This document shows, one piece after another, positions 15,503 to 22,854 of a stretch of DNA of 25,768 nt; the stretch's first letter is position 1; each line of letters opens with the position of its first letter. A program made the position numbers and the translations under genes. The stretch comes from a virus. Under the pieces are notes generated by a model that worked only from the letters and a program-made list of their open reading frames with translations, was not told where the DNA came from and searched no databases. The stretch spans positions 1 to 25,768 of IMG/VR virus record IMGVR_UViG_3300025889_000851. One strand, 5' to 3'.

Positions 15503-18314
15503 TGTTACTCACCGGCTTGACGATTTCGTCCATGTTGAAAAACTCGGCATTGGAGCAATCAAACATCAGCGTATGCACTCCGGGGGCTACGATCTTCATA
15601 CCCTTGGATAGCCGTTTATTTGTGGTACCGAGAAAGATACCCTTCTTACCGAGTTCGTTCAGCGTAGACTTGTAGTTCACCTGAAACTTTACGCAGTCGC
15701 TTCTGAATGGCTTGGCTGCCATGTACATCCGTTTGGTGTCAGGCTCATACCGTATGCTCAGCTCCCCCTTGGGCTCTAGCGTAGGTAGCATAGCCATGTT
15801 AGTGCGCCGATCGACTTCCCCGTTGACCACCAAGATGTTCTGCATGTGCCGGTTGATGTAGTCACCGATCACGGACAGCACGTCGCTGGAAGGGGGCTTG
15901 ATTTCGACACGTAATGTTAGGATCATGTTAGTAGCCCATGCGTAGACTGCCCGCATGTCCCAGTCGATTAGCCCAAGGTTCTTGGCAATCAGACCCCCGG
16001 TAATGTTAGCAGCTACGACGGCGGACCAGAACCGCTCCCGCTGTGTCAACCGCAGTTCACGATCGATCTTGGCCTGTATCCCCAGCGCGGTAGACTTGGC
16101 CTCTTCCAGATTCTCTACTAGCCACCTAGCGTATATGTCGCCCGCATGCCCGTAGTTCTGCTTCAACTGGTGGTCGAACATATGCTTGGCCACGGCAACG
16201 TCAATAGCATCGCTATAGCCAATCGCATATTCCAGTAGCCGCATCATCTCGCCGTCCGGCGAGTTCTTCAGGGAGGTTAGTTTTTCGTAGAATGAAGCAT
16301 TAGAAGAGCATAGGGATATCGACTGCCACGAAGTGAGATTCAGACGCAGCTCGTTTGCCGAGGACTTCACTCGGTCGCGCCCCCGCCCCTGAGACATGCA
16401 GTAGGCCAACGTCGAGAAGTCCGCCGGGATCATATTGGTGATTTCATCCACGGTAAATGGCAGGTTGTTCATCACCCCCAGCCGGAGTAGCTTGGCGGCT
16501 AACGTGTCATCCCACATTGCGCAAAGCCGGGCCGGGTCGCCATAGACGCTGTTGCACATCTGCAGAACGGTGGTCTTGCCGGTGCCCGAACTAGAATGTA
16601 TCACGTTTATGATGGCCCCATTGTGACCCATGAACTTGAACAGGGGGGAGCCAAAGGCAGTCAGCGTCGCGAAGGCATGGGGTTCCAATCCGGGTCTGCC
16701 GTAGAGGGCAAATACTTCCTTCCACTTCTCCAACGTGCCAGCCGGTTGCATATGGCTCGCTAGGTTCTGAGTCGTTGATGACGGGGGACTATGGTAGATA
16801 CCGTCTGCGGTGATCTCGCGGTCCCCAATGATGAACTTGCTGTCCCTGTCGGCCCAGCCAAATTGCTGCCTCATAAGTTCTGCTCTCCGTTTAAATTGAA
16901 GCTCTCTGATGGAGAGGAACAAATATTCCATCAGGAGACCAAAGGCTTTCTCTCCACAAACTACGCCGTGACCTGCTAGGGCCTTACGTAGTTCTTTCTT
17001 GTCAGTGATCTGTATATTCGATACTACAAACTCTTTGATGCCATCCCGGGGTAGGTGTAGCTTCATCACCACAACATCCCCAAGCACCGGATCGCGCATG
17101 CGCTTGACTACGTACAGGTCATGCTCGTAGATATGAACCGGTTCTTCTTCATCCCCCATAGCCCTGTAGATGCCACCGTTACGCCCACGGAAAAACGGAC
17201 GGGGATAGGCAGGGATGGTGTGGACTTCGGGCTCTTCGTCCTCTTCGTCCTCTACAATTACGGTGTTATCTTCTTCAGTAGCCTCAGCAATTTCCCTGCC
17301 CAACGTGATAGGGGAGCGCACCTTGCCTTTGTGCGGGCAACCTTCGCAGCCACCCGGATTACTCTTTTCAAATTCAATACAGGTGTGAGGCCCTAAAATA
17401 TGCGCTACCTTGCTTTCCGTAGTAGCGTAGTCGTAGTCTGGGTGGCCTTCTGATAACTTGTGGATGGCAAAGTCACGGTCACTGCAAAACTTGGCAATCG
17501 ATAGCGCATCAAACCAGCGGGGTTCAGACAGTGTGTCTTGGTTGATATAGGCGTCATTCAGTTGCCTGCATCCGCCCTCTCCGCGCAGCATGATTTTGCT
17601 GAACGATGACGTCATATTCTGCGCCATCGCCTTGCCCAGTTCGGTCAGCTCCCGTTTTGGGACTACTTGAATTGGCTCTTTGACTCCAAGAATCTTGCGA
17701 AACTCTTCGTACTCTACAGGCGGGGCATCACTGATAAACTCTACCAGCGTAGGTGGATTGTCCTTGAAGTTGTATGTACCGGGGATACGTAATACCCGGG
17801 CCACCTCAAAAACTTTCCCGTCGATGTGGAAGTTGTGAAGCACACACAGCTCGCGCAGGCGGTCTGCAACGGGCTCCCATTCTTCCCTAGTAACTTCACG
17901 CGTAAGCGGCCAATAGGCATGGATACCACGACCTGAATTTACCAGTAGGGGGCGAGGTAACCCTATCTTCTGGCAGAACGTCCGTAGCTCTTCTAAGCCT
18001 GTGGCTTGGTCAATGTATCCATCAGGCCGCCCGGTATCGGGATTGATCTCGACCTTGGCTTCTCCGCAGTCAATATCAAGCCAGAATGCCTTCAGCCCTT
18101 TGACGTTGGACTTTTTTCGATTCTGATCCGTGGCAAACTTTGCCACGCCAAAAAAGACATTTCGCTCATCTGCAACATACTTAGCTGCTGCAGCGTCTAC
18201 CTCTTCGCGTGTTGCTACCAGCTTCTGTCGTACATCGTCCTTGCCTTTTATGCCCAGCACTGCGAACCACCCATCGGGTGGCTGAACAATACTTAAAAGG
18301 TCTTTTTGTTCCAT
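15483..18314 (-). CDS. Primase-helicase (AEP-type primase with DUF927-like ATPase)
   Basis: A 943-residue two-part replication enzyme. The N-terminal part is an archaeo-eukaryotic-type primase/polymerase: acidic pair FWLDIDCG (D80, D82), NSGRGIHAYW (G128, H132), and a third acidic position in HIDGKVFEVARVLRIPGTYN (D165). A Cys/His cluster follows (C312, C323, C326, H328; motif PGGCEGCPHKG), probably zinc-binding. An acidic linker at about 346-363 leads to an ATPase domain resembling DUF927: Walker A SSSGTGKTT (K580), Walker B LPFTVDEIT (D623, E624) and a polar sensor region SWQSISLCSSN. Such proteins prime and unwind DNA at phage origins. The start was chosen because the conserved N terminus begins almost at once. 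Unusually, no purine-rich ribosome binding site precedes it, only a G6/C6 hairpin. It would be cotranscribed with the HTH and ssDNA-binding genes. Confidence 0.85.
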   Translation of the reverse strand: MEQKDLLSIVQPPDGWFAVLGIKGKDDVRQKLVATREEVDAAAAKYVADERNVFFGVAKFATDQNRKKSNVKGLKAFWLDIDCGEAKVEINPDTGRPDGYIDQATGLEELRTFCQKIGLPRPLLVNSGRGIHAYWPLTREVTREEWEPVADRLRELCVLHNFHIDGKVFEVARVLRIPGTYNFKDNPPTLVEFISDAPPVEYEEFRKILGVKEPIQVVPKRELTELGKAMAQNMTSSFSKIMLRGEGGCRQLNDAYINQDTLSEPRWFDALSIAKFCSDRDFAIHKLSEGHPDYDYATTESKVAHILGPHTCIEFEKSNPGGCEGCPHKGKVRSPITLGREIAEATEEDNTVIVEDEEDEEPEVHTIPAYPRPFFRGRNGGIYRAMGDEEEPVHIYEHDLYVVKRMRDPVLGDVVVMKLHLPRDGIKEFVVSNIQITDKKELRKALAGHGVVCGEKAFGLLMEYLFLSIRELQFKRRAELMRQQFGWADRDSKFIIGDREITADGIYHSPPSSTTQNLASHMQPAGTLEKWKEVFALYGRPGLEPHAFATLTAFGSPLFKFMGHNGAIINVIHSSSGTGKTTVLQMCNSVYGDPARLCAMWDDTLAAKLLRLGVMNNLPFTVDEITNMIPADFSTLAYCMSQGRGRDRVKSSANELRLNLTSWQSISLCSSNASFYEKLTSLKNSPDGEMMRLLEYAIGYSDAIDVAVAKHMFDHQLKQNYGHAGDIYARWLVENLEEAKSTALGIQAKIDRELRLTQRERFWSAVVAANITGGLIAKNLGLIDWDMRAVYAWATNMILTLRVEIKPPSSDVLSVIGDYINRHMQNILVVNGEVDRRTNMAMLPTLEPKGELSIRYEPDTKRMYMAAKPFRSDCVKFQVNYKSTLNELGKKGIFLGTTNKRLSKGMKIVAPGVHTLMFDCSNAEFFNMDEIVKPVSNNAGGEG

Positions 18315-18323
18315 AAGGGAAAA

Positions 18324-18340
18324 GGGGGGTGTTACCCCCC
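18324..18340 (-). terminator. GC hairpin in the primase-helicase leader (possible attenuator)
   Basis: The + strand reads GGGGGGT-GTT-ACCCCCC, a perfect 7-base stem with a 3-base loop. On the - strand it is followed by TTTTCCC and then the ATG of the primase-helicase gene, 9 bases after the stem. It could act as a weak terminator or attenuator between the HTH gene and the primase-helicase gene. It could also hide the only G-rich stretch able to bind ribosomes. The four-base T-run is short for an efficient terminator. Confidence 0.5.
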
Positions 18341-18364
18341 GCCAGAGGTTTTAATAGGCGCGTG

Positions 18365-18601
18365 TTATTTACGACTGAACGAGGCAAGCAGCTTCTGAAT
18401 TTCATCTACTACCAGATTCTGGGGGCTTCGTTCCCCTATAAACCAGTTGTAGATCGTCTGCCGACTAACCCCAAGCGAAGATGCGACGTTTGTAACAGGT
18501 ATATTGTGTTTAATACATACCCGACCCAAACGCACACCCAACAGCTTAGGGTTGGCCTTTTTATTTAACCCGATCAGTCTTGAGCTATATCCGTGGCTCA
18601 T
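18365..18601 (-). CDS. Small HTH DNA-binding regulator
   Basis: A 78-residue protein with a helix-turn-helix: KLLGVRLGRVCIKHNIPVTN, then VASSLGVSRQTIYNWFIGER. The A-x-x-L-G-V-S-R-Q-T-I-Y-N-W pattern is typical of Xre/Cro-like recognition helices in small phage regulators. The N terminus is basic (SSRLIGLNKKANPK). It starts 4 bases after the stop of the ssDNA-binding gene, with no clear ribosome binding site, so translation by reinitiation is likely. It lies within the unit driven by the promoter at 19961-19988, whose -35 overlaps a palindrome. The protein could bind that palindrome and control its own unit. That link is inference, with no direct evidence. A 50-base gap with a hairpin separates it from the primase-helicase gene. 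Confidence 0.75.
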   Translation of the reverse strand: MSHGYSSRLIGLNKKANPKLLGVRLGRVCIKHNIPVTNVASSLGVSRQTIYNWFIGERSPQNLVVDEIQKLLASFSRK

Positions 18602-18605
18602 GAAG

Positions 18606-19514
18606 TTACTCAGGATTGCTCCACGCAGAAACCACGTCGGCCAGCTGTGCCTTGGGCTTAGGCGCGGCTTCAGCTTTCTTCTGCGGGCGCTTCACGGGCT
18701 CTTCGACACCATCGTCATCCGGCTCATCAGAACGAACTACTTTTTGCTTGGGCGCTTCGGGCTCAGCCTTAGCGGCAGGCGGCTGCTTCTTGACACCATC
18801 GGCTTGGGCTACCGTAATCACGGTATACAGCTTGGTCTCGGGTTTAGTTTGCGCGCCCTTAACCAGTTCGTATTCCTCGTCGCTAATGTTGCGCAGCGGA
18901 GTAAAAAGCAGCTCCATGGTGTCTGCATTAGCGTCGAAAGACACGTTCGTCACAACGTTGTCCGGGGATTCACCGTTTGCCAACAAGAATTTAACGTAGG
19001 ATTCAAACGGATGCACGTTACCAGTGCCCTTGCCGAATAGTGACTTGGCCGGAATATTCATCTGATAAACGTCGCCGCTGGAGTCACCCTCAACCAGCAC
19101 GGAGATACGACGCTGATAGCGACAGGCTTTGCTACCGTTATCGCCTGAACCCTTGATGTTCTGCGGGCATTCAGCGCAGCTTGTGTGTTGCTTATCGGCA
19201 GCGGCGGCTTCCGGCTTGTCACCGAGGTTAGACCAGCAGTTGGGCAGCGTGGCTTCTTTGTTCGGATCGAACTTCTCTTTGTAGAAAATACGCGATACCT
19301 TGGGCAATGCACCCACGATAATCACGTTGATCTCCCCACGAACGGCATTGCCGATTTGCTCGCCATTGACCATACGCTTGAACGTACCATTGGTATTGGT
19401 CTGTATACGGCGGCTCGTTGTGGAGGAAGCAAGGGTCTTGGCGAAGTCGCTAAGCTCCCGTTTACCCGTTACTGCTACGCCGGTTTGTTGTTTGAAAATA
19501 GCTACATTACCCAT
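18606..19514 (-). CDS. Putative single-stranded DNA-binding protein with four-Cys motif
   Basis: A 302-residue protein with a clear ribosome binding site (AAGGAGC, then eight bases to the ATG). The core holds C93 (PNCWSNLGDKP), C113 and C116 (TSCAECPQNIKGSGD) and C131 (KACRYQRRISVLVEGD). This spacing would suit one zinc site. The surrounding alternating beta strands are compatible with an OB-like fold. From about residue 240 to 285 the protein is disordered and charged (KAEPEAPKQKVVRSDEPDDD), as in the tails of ssDNA-binding proteins, although the last residues (VVSAWSNPE) are not strongly acidic. I recognise this CxxCPxNxxGSG architecture from phage replication clusters, where it is annotated as an ssDNA-binding or hypothetical protein. 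Its place beside the HTH and primase-helicase genes supports a replication role. The exact function is inferred. Confidence 0.55.
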   Translation of the reverse strand: MGNVAIFKQQTGVAVTGKRELSDFAKTLASSTTSRRIQTNTNGTFKRMVNGEQIGNAVRGEINVIIVGALPKVSRIFYKEKFDPNKEATLPNCWSNLGDKPEAAAADKQHTSCAECPQNIKGSGDNGSKACRYQRRISVLVEGDSSGDVYQMNIPAKSLFGKGTGNVHPFESYVKFLLANGESPDNVVTNVSFDANADTMELLFTPLRNISDEEYELVKGAQTKPETKLYTVITVAQADGVKKQPPAAKAEPEAPKQKVVRSDEPDDDGVEEPVKRPQKKAEAAPKPKAQLADVVSAWSNPE

Positions 19515-19525
19515 GAGAATGCTCC

Positions 19526-19933
19526 TTACTTGGCTGTTGGTTTGCGGACTTGCACGGTATACTTGCGCTCATTCTGGAGGCCGATCGGAATCTTGTCCGG
19601 GTTGTCCTCCAAAAATTGACGCATATTGCTGTTATGGATTCGTTGCTCCAGCAGGAAAGGTGCATCATTTTCTGAGATAAATTGATACATCGAATCCCAA
19701 TCGCTCGTCCAGTACCGTGACGCTACCCGGCGAGTGATAGTTCCTGCGGGAGTTTTAATGCTATCTGCTTCTTGCGCGTTGCAGATTTCAAGTAGCTTGT
19801 TACCAACAACATCAAACTGCTCCTTGAGCTCTTGGATTTCAAGCTTGTGCTGCTCTTCTTTTTCTTGTATGGCGGTACGAATCTTGATGTATATATTTAC
19901 AAGCTCTACCGTTGTCAAGTCTTTATCAGACAT
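19526..19933 (-). CDS. Conserved phage protein of unknown function in the replication unit
   Basis: A 135-residue protein. I place the start at the ATG at 19933 because CGGAGC lies six to seven bases before it. The longer in-frame reading, to 19975, would begin upstream of the predicted transcription start. The N-terminal half is a charged coiled coil (IQEKEEQHKLEIQELKEQFD). The second half is a conserved block: ADSIKTPAGTITRRVASRYW, then TSDWDSMYQFISENDAPFLL, and MRQFLEDNPDKIPIGL. I recognise this as a recurring protein of phage replication modules, but no function is known to me. It is the first gene after the strong - strand promoter and just precedes the ssDNA-binding gene (11-base gap). 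That placement suggests an early, abundant accessory factor. Confidence 0.75.
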   Translation of the reverse strand: MSDKDLTTVELVNIYIKIRTAIQEKEEQHKLEIQELKEQFDVVGNKLLEICNAQEADSIKTPAGTITRRVASRYWTSDWDSMYQFISENDAPFLLEQRIHNSNMRQFLEDNPDKIPIGLQNERKYTVQVRKPTAK

Positions 19934-19960
19934 AAATCGCTCCGTGTTGTTATTGAACCC

Positions 19961-19988
19961 AGTATAGCACAACATTTGACTGTGTCAA
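19961..19988 (-). promoter_or_regulatory. Strong sigma70-like promoter with extended -10
   Basis: On the - strand, TTGACA (19988-19983) is followed by a 16-base spacer and TATACT (19966-19961). TGC stands just before the -10, giving an extended -10 (TGN). The -35 matches consensus at all six positions and the -10 at five of six. Transcription would start near 19954, about 20 bases before the ATG at 19933. The -35 lies in the last codons of the SNF2 helicase gene. Confidence 0.8.
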
Positions 19989-19989
19989 A
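19975..19989. promoter_or_regulatory. Candidate operator: perfect palindrome over the -35
   Basis: TTTGAC-TGT-GTCAAA is a perfect 6-base inverted repeat around a 3-base centre, and it covers the whole -35 hexamer. A dimeric repressor bound here would block polymerase. The small HTH protein encoded downstream in the same unit is the obvious candidate, by inference only. Part of the symmetry could be chance, since TTGAC is required by the -35. Confidence 0.5.
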
Positions 19990-21544
19990 CGTCGTTTTCA
20001 ATTTCTCGACGATATAGATCAATAATTTTTTCGTGGTTTGTTATGTTGTTCTGCAGCATGTGATACAACTTACTTTCGACCTCACTACCCCGGATGTGCA
20101 CGATAGTCATGGCATTCTTCTGCCCGGGGCGGTTGATGCGGGCGTTTGCCTGTAAGTAAGTCTCCACACTGGTTACGGGGGCGTACCATATGATGGTATC
20201 TGCTGCAGTTAATGTGAGACCGTGTGACGCGGCTTGAGGTTGGATGATAAGGACGTGGGGATCGGAGGCTTCCTGAAACTGCTTGACTAACTCGCTTCGT
20301 TTATTAACCGACACCTGCCCGTTTATCACACCGCAGCTTATCTTGTTTTTCTCCAGCGTATCCCGTAGTAATTCAATGGTGTGGGTGAAGGGCACAAAAA
20401 CAAGAACTTTGTGGCTAGCTTCCTCAATCACTTCGAGAATAACTGCTAGCCTATTAGACACATCAAATTCAATGACCTCGCGCGTATCCGAGTAAACTGC
20501 ACCGCCCGATATCTGCAACAGCTTAGTGATGTTGGTCGCCGCGTTGACGGCACTTATTTCCTCTCCTGCGGCGCTGATCATCATTTGCTTCTTGAGCAGG
20601 CGGTAGTATTTCTGTTGTTGGGGTGTGAGGGGCGCATCCCGTTCAATGAACGTTACATCAGGAAGATCAAGACACTGATTTCTCTCAAACCGTATGGCGG
20701 GTTGTAGTAATTTATGCACCGTTTCTTGGGCTCGCGGCTTAGGTATCCACCGGAACTGAGAAACTTTCTGCATTACCTGATCCCGGAACTGCCCAAAGTA
20801 TTTAGGCGTGTTATCCGGGTTGACCAACTTGGCTAGCCCATAGGCGTCCAGTGGAGATTGCGCAGCGGGGGTGCCCGTCAACATCCAAAACCAATCCGCT
20901 TTTGCAGCGACTTCTTTGATAACCTTCCAGCGGTTGGTCTGCGGGTTTTTGTATGCGTTAGCTTCGTCAACTACAACCAGATCAAACCCCCCATCTAGTA
21001 CCTCCTGCTTAACAACGGCTAACCCGTCATAGTTTATGACGACAAATTCCGCCCCTGCGTTCACGATTTTGGCGCGTGCTCGGGCATCCCCGTACGCAAC
21101 TGAGCACGATCGGTGCATGGCGAATTTGAACAAATCTTGCTGCCACGCGGATTTCATAATGGATAGCGGGCACACAACTAACACGCGACGCACGAGCCCG
21201 AGATTCATCAAGTAATCCGCTGCCCATATAACGCTGGCGGTCTTACCGGTGCCCTGTTCGTTGAAGCAGAAAGCCTTTTTATACAGCGTCAAAAACGATG
21301 ACGTCTCGCGTTGGTGCACAAAAGGCGTTAGCTTCCCCGACCATTTGTAGTCGCGTTGGATAGTAGAGGGGACATTCTTGAAGCGCAGGTGCGCGAGCTG
21401 CTGTGCCTCTTCTAACCCCCATTTAACTGCCACTTGGTATACATCTTCTTCTTGGCCTACTACCGCGCTCATCTTGACTTCTTCAGTAATTAGATGCGGG
21501 CGTCGTGTCCTGACTAGCAATACTTTATCTTCAACGATTTGCAC
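19985..21544 (-). CDS. SNF2-family DNA helicase/translocase
   Basis: A 519-residue two-lobed SF2 ATPase. I choose the GTG at 21544 because the N terminus MQIVEDKVLLVRTRRP matches the usual beginning of these proteins and the start overlaps the HNH stop by 14 bases. A longer in-frame reading would start at a TTG at 21601 and overlap the HNH gene by 71 bases. Motifs: Q-like TPFVHQRETSSFLT; Walker A CFNEQGTGKTASV (K101); motif Ia VCPLSIM; motif II VVDEANAYKN (D193, E194), DEAN rather than the usual DEAH; motif III MLTGTPA; motif V SHGLTLTAADTIIW; motif VI LQANARINRPGQ (R469, R472). SNF2-type phage proteins translocate on duplex DNA and probably assist replication or recombination. It lies between the HNH gene and the internal promoter. 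Confidence 0.9.
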   Translation of the reverse strand: MQIVEDKVLLVRTRRPHLITEEVKMSAVVGQEEDVYQVAVKWGLEEAQQLAHLRFKNVPSTIQRDYKWSGKLTPFVHQRETSSFLTLYKKAFCFNEQGTGKTASVIWAADYLMNLGLVRRVLVVCPLSIMKSAWQQDLFKFAMHRSCSVAYGDARARAKIVNAGAEFVVINYDGLAVVKQEVLDGGFDLVVVDEANAYKNPQTNRWKVIKEVAAKADWFWMLTGTPAAQSPLDAYGLAKLVNPDNTPKYFGQFRDQVMQKVSQFRWIPKPRAQETVHKLLQPAIRFERNQCLDLPDVTFIERDAPLTPQQQKYYRLLKKQMMISAAGEEISAVNAATNITKLLQISGGAVYSDTREVIEFDVSNRLAVILEVIEEASHKVLVFVPFTHTIELLRDTLEKNKISCGVINGQVSVNKRSELVKQFQEASDPHVLIIQPQAASHGLTLTAADTIIWYAPVTSVETYLQANARINRPGQKNAMTIVHIRGSEVESKLYHMLQNNITNHEKIIDLYRREIENDV

Positions 21545-21833
21545 GTTTCTTTTCTCTCGCGCTTGTTTCCGATACCAGACGGTTCTTGGAGTCCCTAGCA
21601 AACGACCGGTTACTCGCGGCAGAGACCACTTTCAACCCGGTGCTGTTGCTGCCCCCCTTGGACAGAGCCTTGACGTGATGCACGTCTTTACCGTCACCTT
21701 TCTTTGCGGTGCCCTTCTCGACCGCTTTGCGACGGGCCGCGTTACGCACAGCACGGTTTTTCTTCTGTTCCTCAGTGCCCTGATATTGGGCATATTCTTT
21801 TTTGTAAGGTCTCGGTTTGTTGACGTAAGGCAT
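21531..21833 (-). CDS. Small HNH-type endonuclease-like protein
   Basis: A 100-residue, very basic protein. The start at 21833 has an excellent ribosome binding site (GAGGAG, seven bases upstream) lying in the last codons of the preceding gene. The 36-base longer reading lacks one. The N-terminal half is Lys/Arg-rich (NRAVRNAARRKAVEKGTAKK). An HNH-like core follows: KDVHHVKALSKGGSNSTG (H52, H53), then LKVVSAASNRSFARD with N75. This equals the DHI-x-PLS-x-GG-x-N...NL-x-V-x-x-N-x-x pattern of short phage HNH proteins, with VHH replacing DHI. No extra zinc Cys pairs are present. It may nick DNA during recombination or packaging, or be a free-standing homing-like nuclease. Its full integration into the operon, overlapping the SNF2 gene, favours a phage function. 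Confidence 0.7.
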   Translation of the reverse strand: MPYVNKPRPYKKEYAQYQGTEEQKKNRAVRNAARRKAVEKGTAKKGDGKDVHHVKALSKGGSNSTGLKVVSAASNRSFARDSKNRLVSETSAREKKRANR

Positions 21834-21837
21834 GATG

Positions 21838-22182
21838 TTACTCCTCGTTGGATAAGTTTCTCTTACCATATACTGCTAAAGTCATTAAGCCTATTTTTTG
21901 CAGTGCGTCTATTAGAATGTTACGTTCATACTCGCCGTTTATAAGCACAGCAATTTTGGGGGCCATATAGGGCTCAGTCCATGTGCCGTCTTCTTTTTCT
22001 ATCATAACCCCCATCGCGTAACCGCTAATACTGCCGGTATTAAGAGTCAGCGCCGAAGTTGACTCCCATTTTTCTCCGGCATGGCTTATTTGCAGTTCAA
22101 GCTCAAGCCCGAACATTGGGCAGTGTTGGTAGCTGAGCTCCGGGTTTTCTACTTTAAACTGTGGCGGTGTCAACGAACTCAT
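21838..22182 (-). CDS. Hypothetical protein
   Basis: A 114-residue protein that I do not recognise. The start is firm: AGGAAGAGATA precedes the ATG, and the ATG shares one base with the stop of the nuclease gene (TAATG). The sequence suggests a small alpha/beta fold, with strands such as GLELELQISH, ALTLNTGSISGYAMGVMIEK and IAVLINGEY, then an amphipathic helix (RNILIDALQKIGLMTLAVYG). There are no Cys pairs and no catalytic motif. It lies between the Cas4/RecB-like nuclease and the HNH gene, so it is probably an early accessory protein. Confidence 0.7.
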   Translation of the reverse strand: MSSLTPPQFKVENPELSYQHCPMFGLELELQISHAGEKWESTSALTLNTGSISGYAMGVMIEKEDGTWTEPYMAPKIAVLINGEYERNILIDALQKIGLMTLAVYGKRNLSNEE

Positions 22183-22850
22183 TATCTCTTCCTATTATGT
22201 TCACAAGTAGTAACCGGGCAATATGCACAGAGTGGCCCGGAGTTAGCGTTCCAAACCCCCGTCTCCTGCGCGGAGGCCAGTCGATCCAGCTCCGGAGTAA
22301 ACGTCGCGAAATACGAATCCCGCATCTCCACAAAGTGCTCCTTGTGTATCAGCTCGTTGGTTACAACAAACGCCAACGCGGACTTGATCTTCTTGACGTG
22401 GGGGAAATGCACAAACAACCCGGCAGCCAGTGCGTCCATCTGTTTCAGATCGGCATACCGGGAGTTCTTGCTAGTCTTGTAGTCCAAAGAAAATATCACG
22501 TCATCCTGCACCACAACCACGTCTCCGATACCCCGCCACCAGACTTCTTTATCGAAGAATCCACAGGGCTCGTATCCATTCGGCGTCTGCTTTACACCAA
22601 GCTTCAGCTCGCAGTGTTTCTCACCCGGTATGTTTTTAATAGCGGCAAGCAAGTCCTGAATAAACGAAAACTTGGACGGAACGGGGATACCATTTTTGAT
22701 ATGGTCCTCAGCCGCTTTGTGCAAAGCCTGCCCATAAATGGTCGCCTCGCTGCCTGAGTCTTTTACATTCTTGAGTACCCGTAAGTGATAATACTTCTTT
22801 GGGCACTGCTGGAAACTCTTAATACTTGAATACGACCATGCGATTGACAT
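22182..22850 (-). CDS. PD-(D/E)XK nuclease, Cas4/AddB-like
   Basis: A 222-residue protein. I place the start at 22850, four bases after the polymerase stop, because the conserved domain begins at once (AWSYSSIKSFQQCPKKYYH). A 14-residue longer reading inside the polymerase gene is possible. Nuclease motifs: GQALHKAAEDH (H44), GIGDVV (D110), SLDYKTSK (D123, K125) and Q137 (KQMDALAAGLFV). These correspond to the RecB-family order H, D, D-x-K, Q. The Cys pattern C16 ... C208-x2-C211-x4-C216 is the arrangement that holds a 4Fe-4S cluster in Cas4 and AddB. Such phage nucleases act as exonucleases in recombination or end processing. No cas1/cas2 or CRISPR array is present, so a phage replication or recombination role is favoured. 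Confidence 0.85.
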   Translation of the reverse strand: MSIAWSYSSIKSFQQCPKKYYHLRVLKNVKDSGSEATIYGQALHKAAEDHIKNGIPVPSKFSFIQDLLAAIKNIPGEKHCELKLGVKQTPNGYEPCGFFDKEVWWRGIGDVVVVQDDVIFSLDYKTSKNSRYADLKQMDALAAGLFVHFPHVKKIKSALAFVVTNELIHKEHFVEMRDSYFATFTPELDRLASAQETGVWNANSGPLCAYCPVTTCEHNRKR

Positions 22851-22854
22851 GTTA

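Noticed and set aside
19934-19975. N-terminal extension of the 135-residue protein to 19975
   Set aside because: The extension would begin inside the promoter region and upstream of the predicted RNA start, while ATG at 19933 has its own GGAG.
21545-21601. Longer SNF2 helicase start at TTG 21601
   Set aside because: It adds 19 residues, overlaps the HNH gene by 71 bases and has no better ribosome site; GTG at 21544 begins with the conserved N terminus.
22182-22850. Cas4 as evidence of a phage-borne CRISPR-Cas system
   Set aside because: No Cas1, Cas2, effector or array is present; the nuclease sits among replication genes and is better read as a RecB-family phage nuclease.
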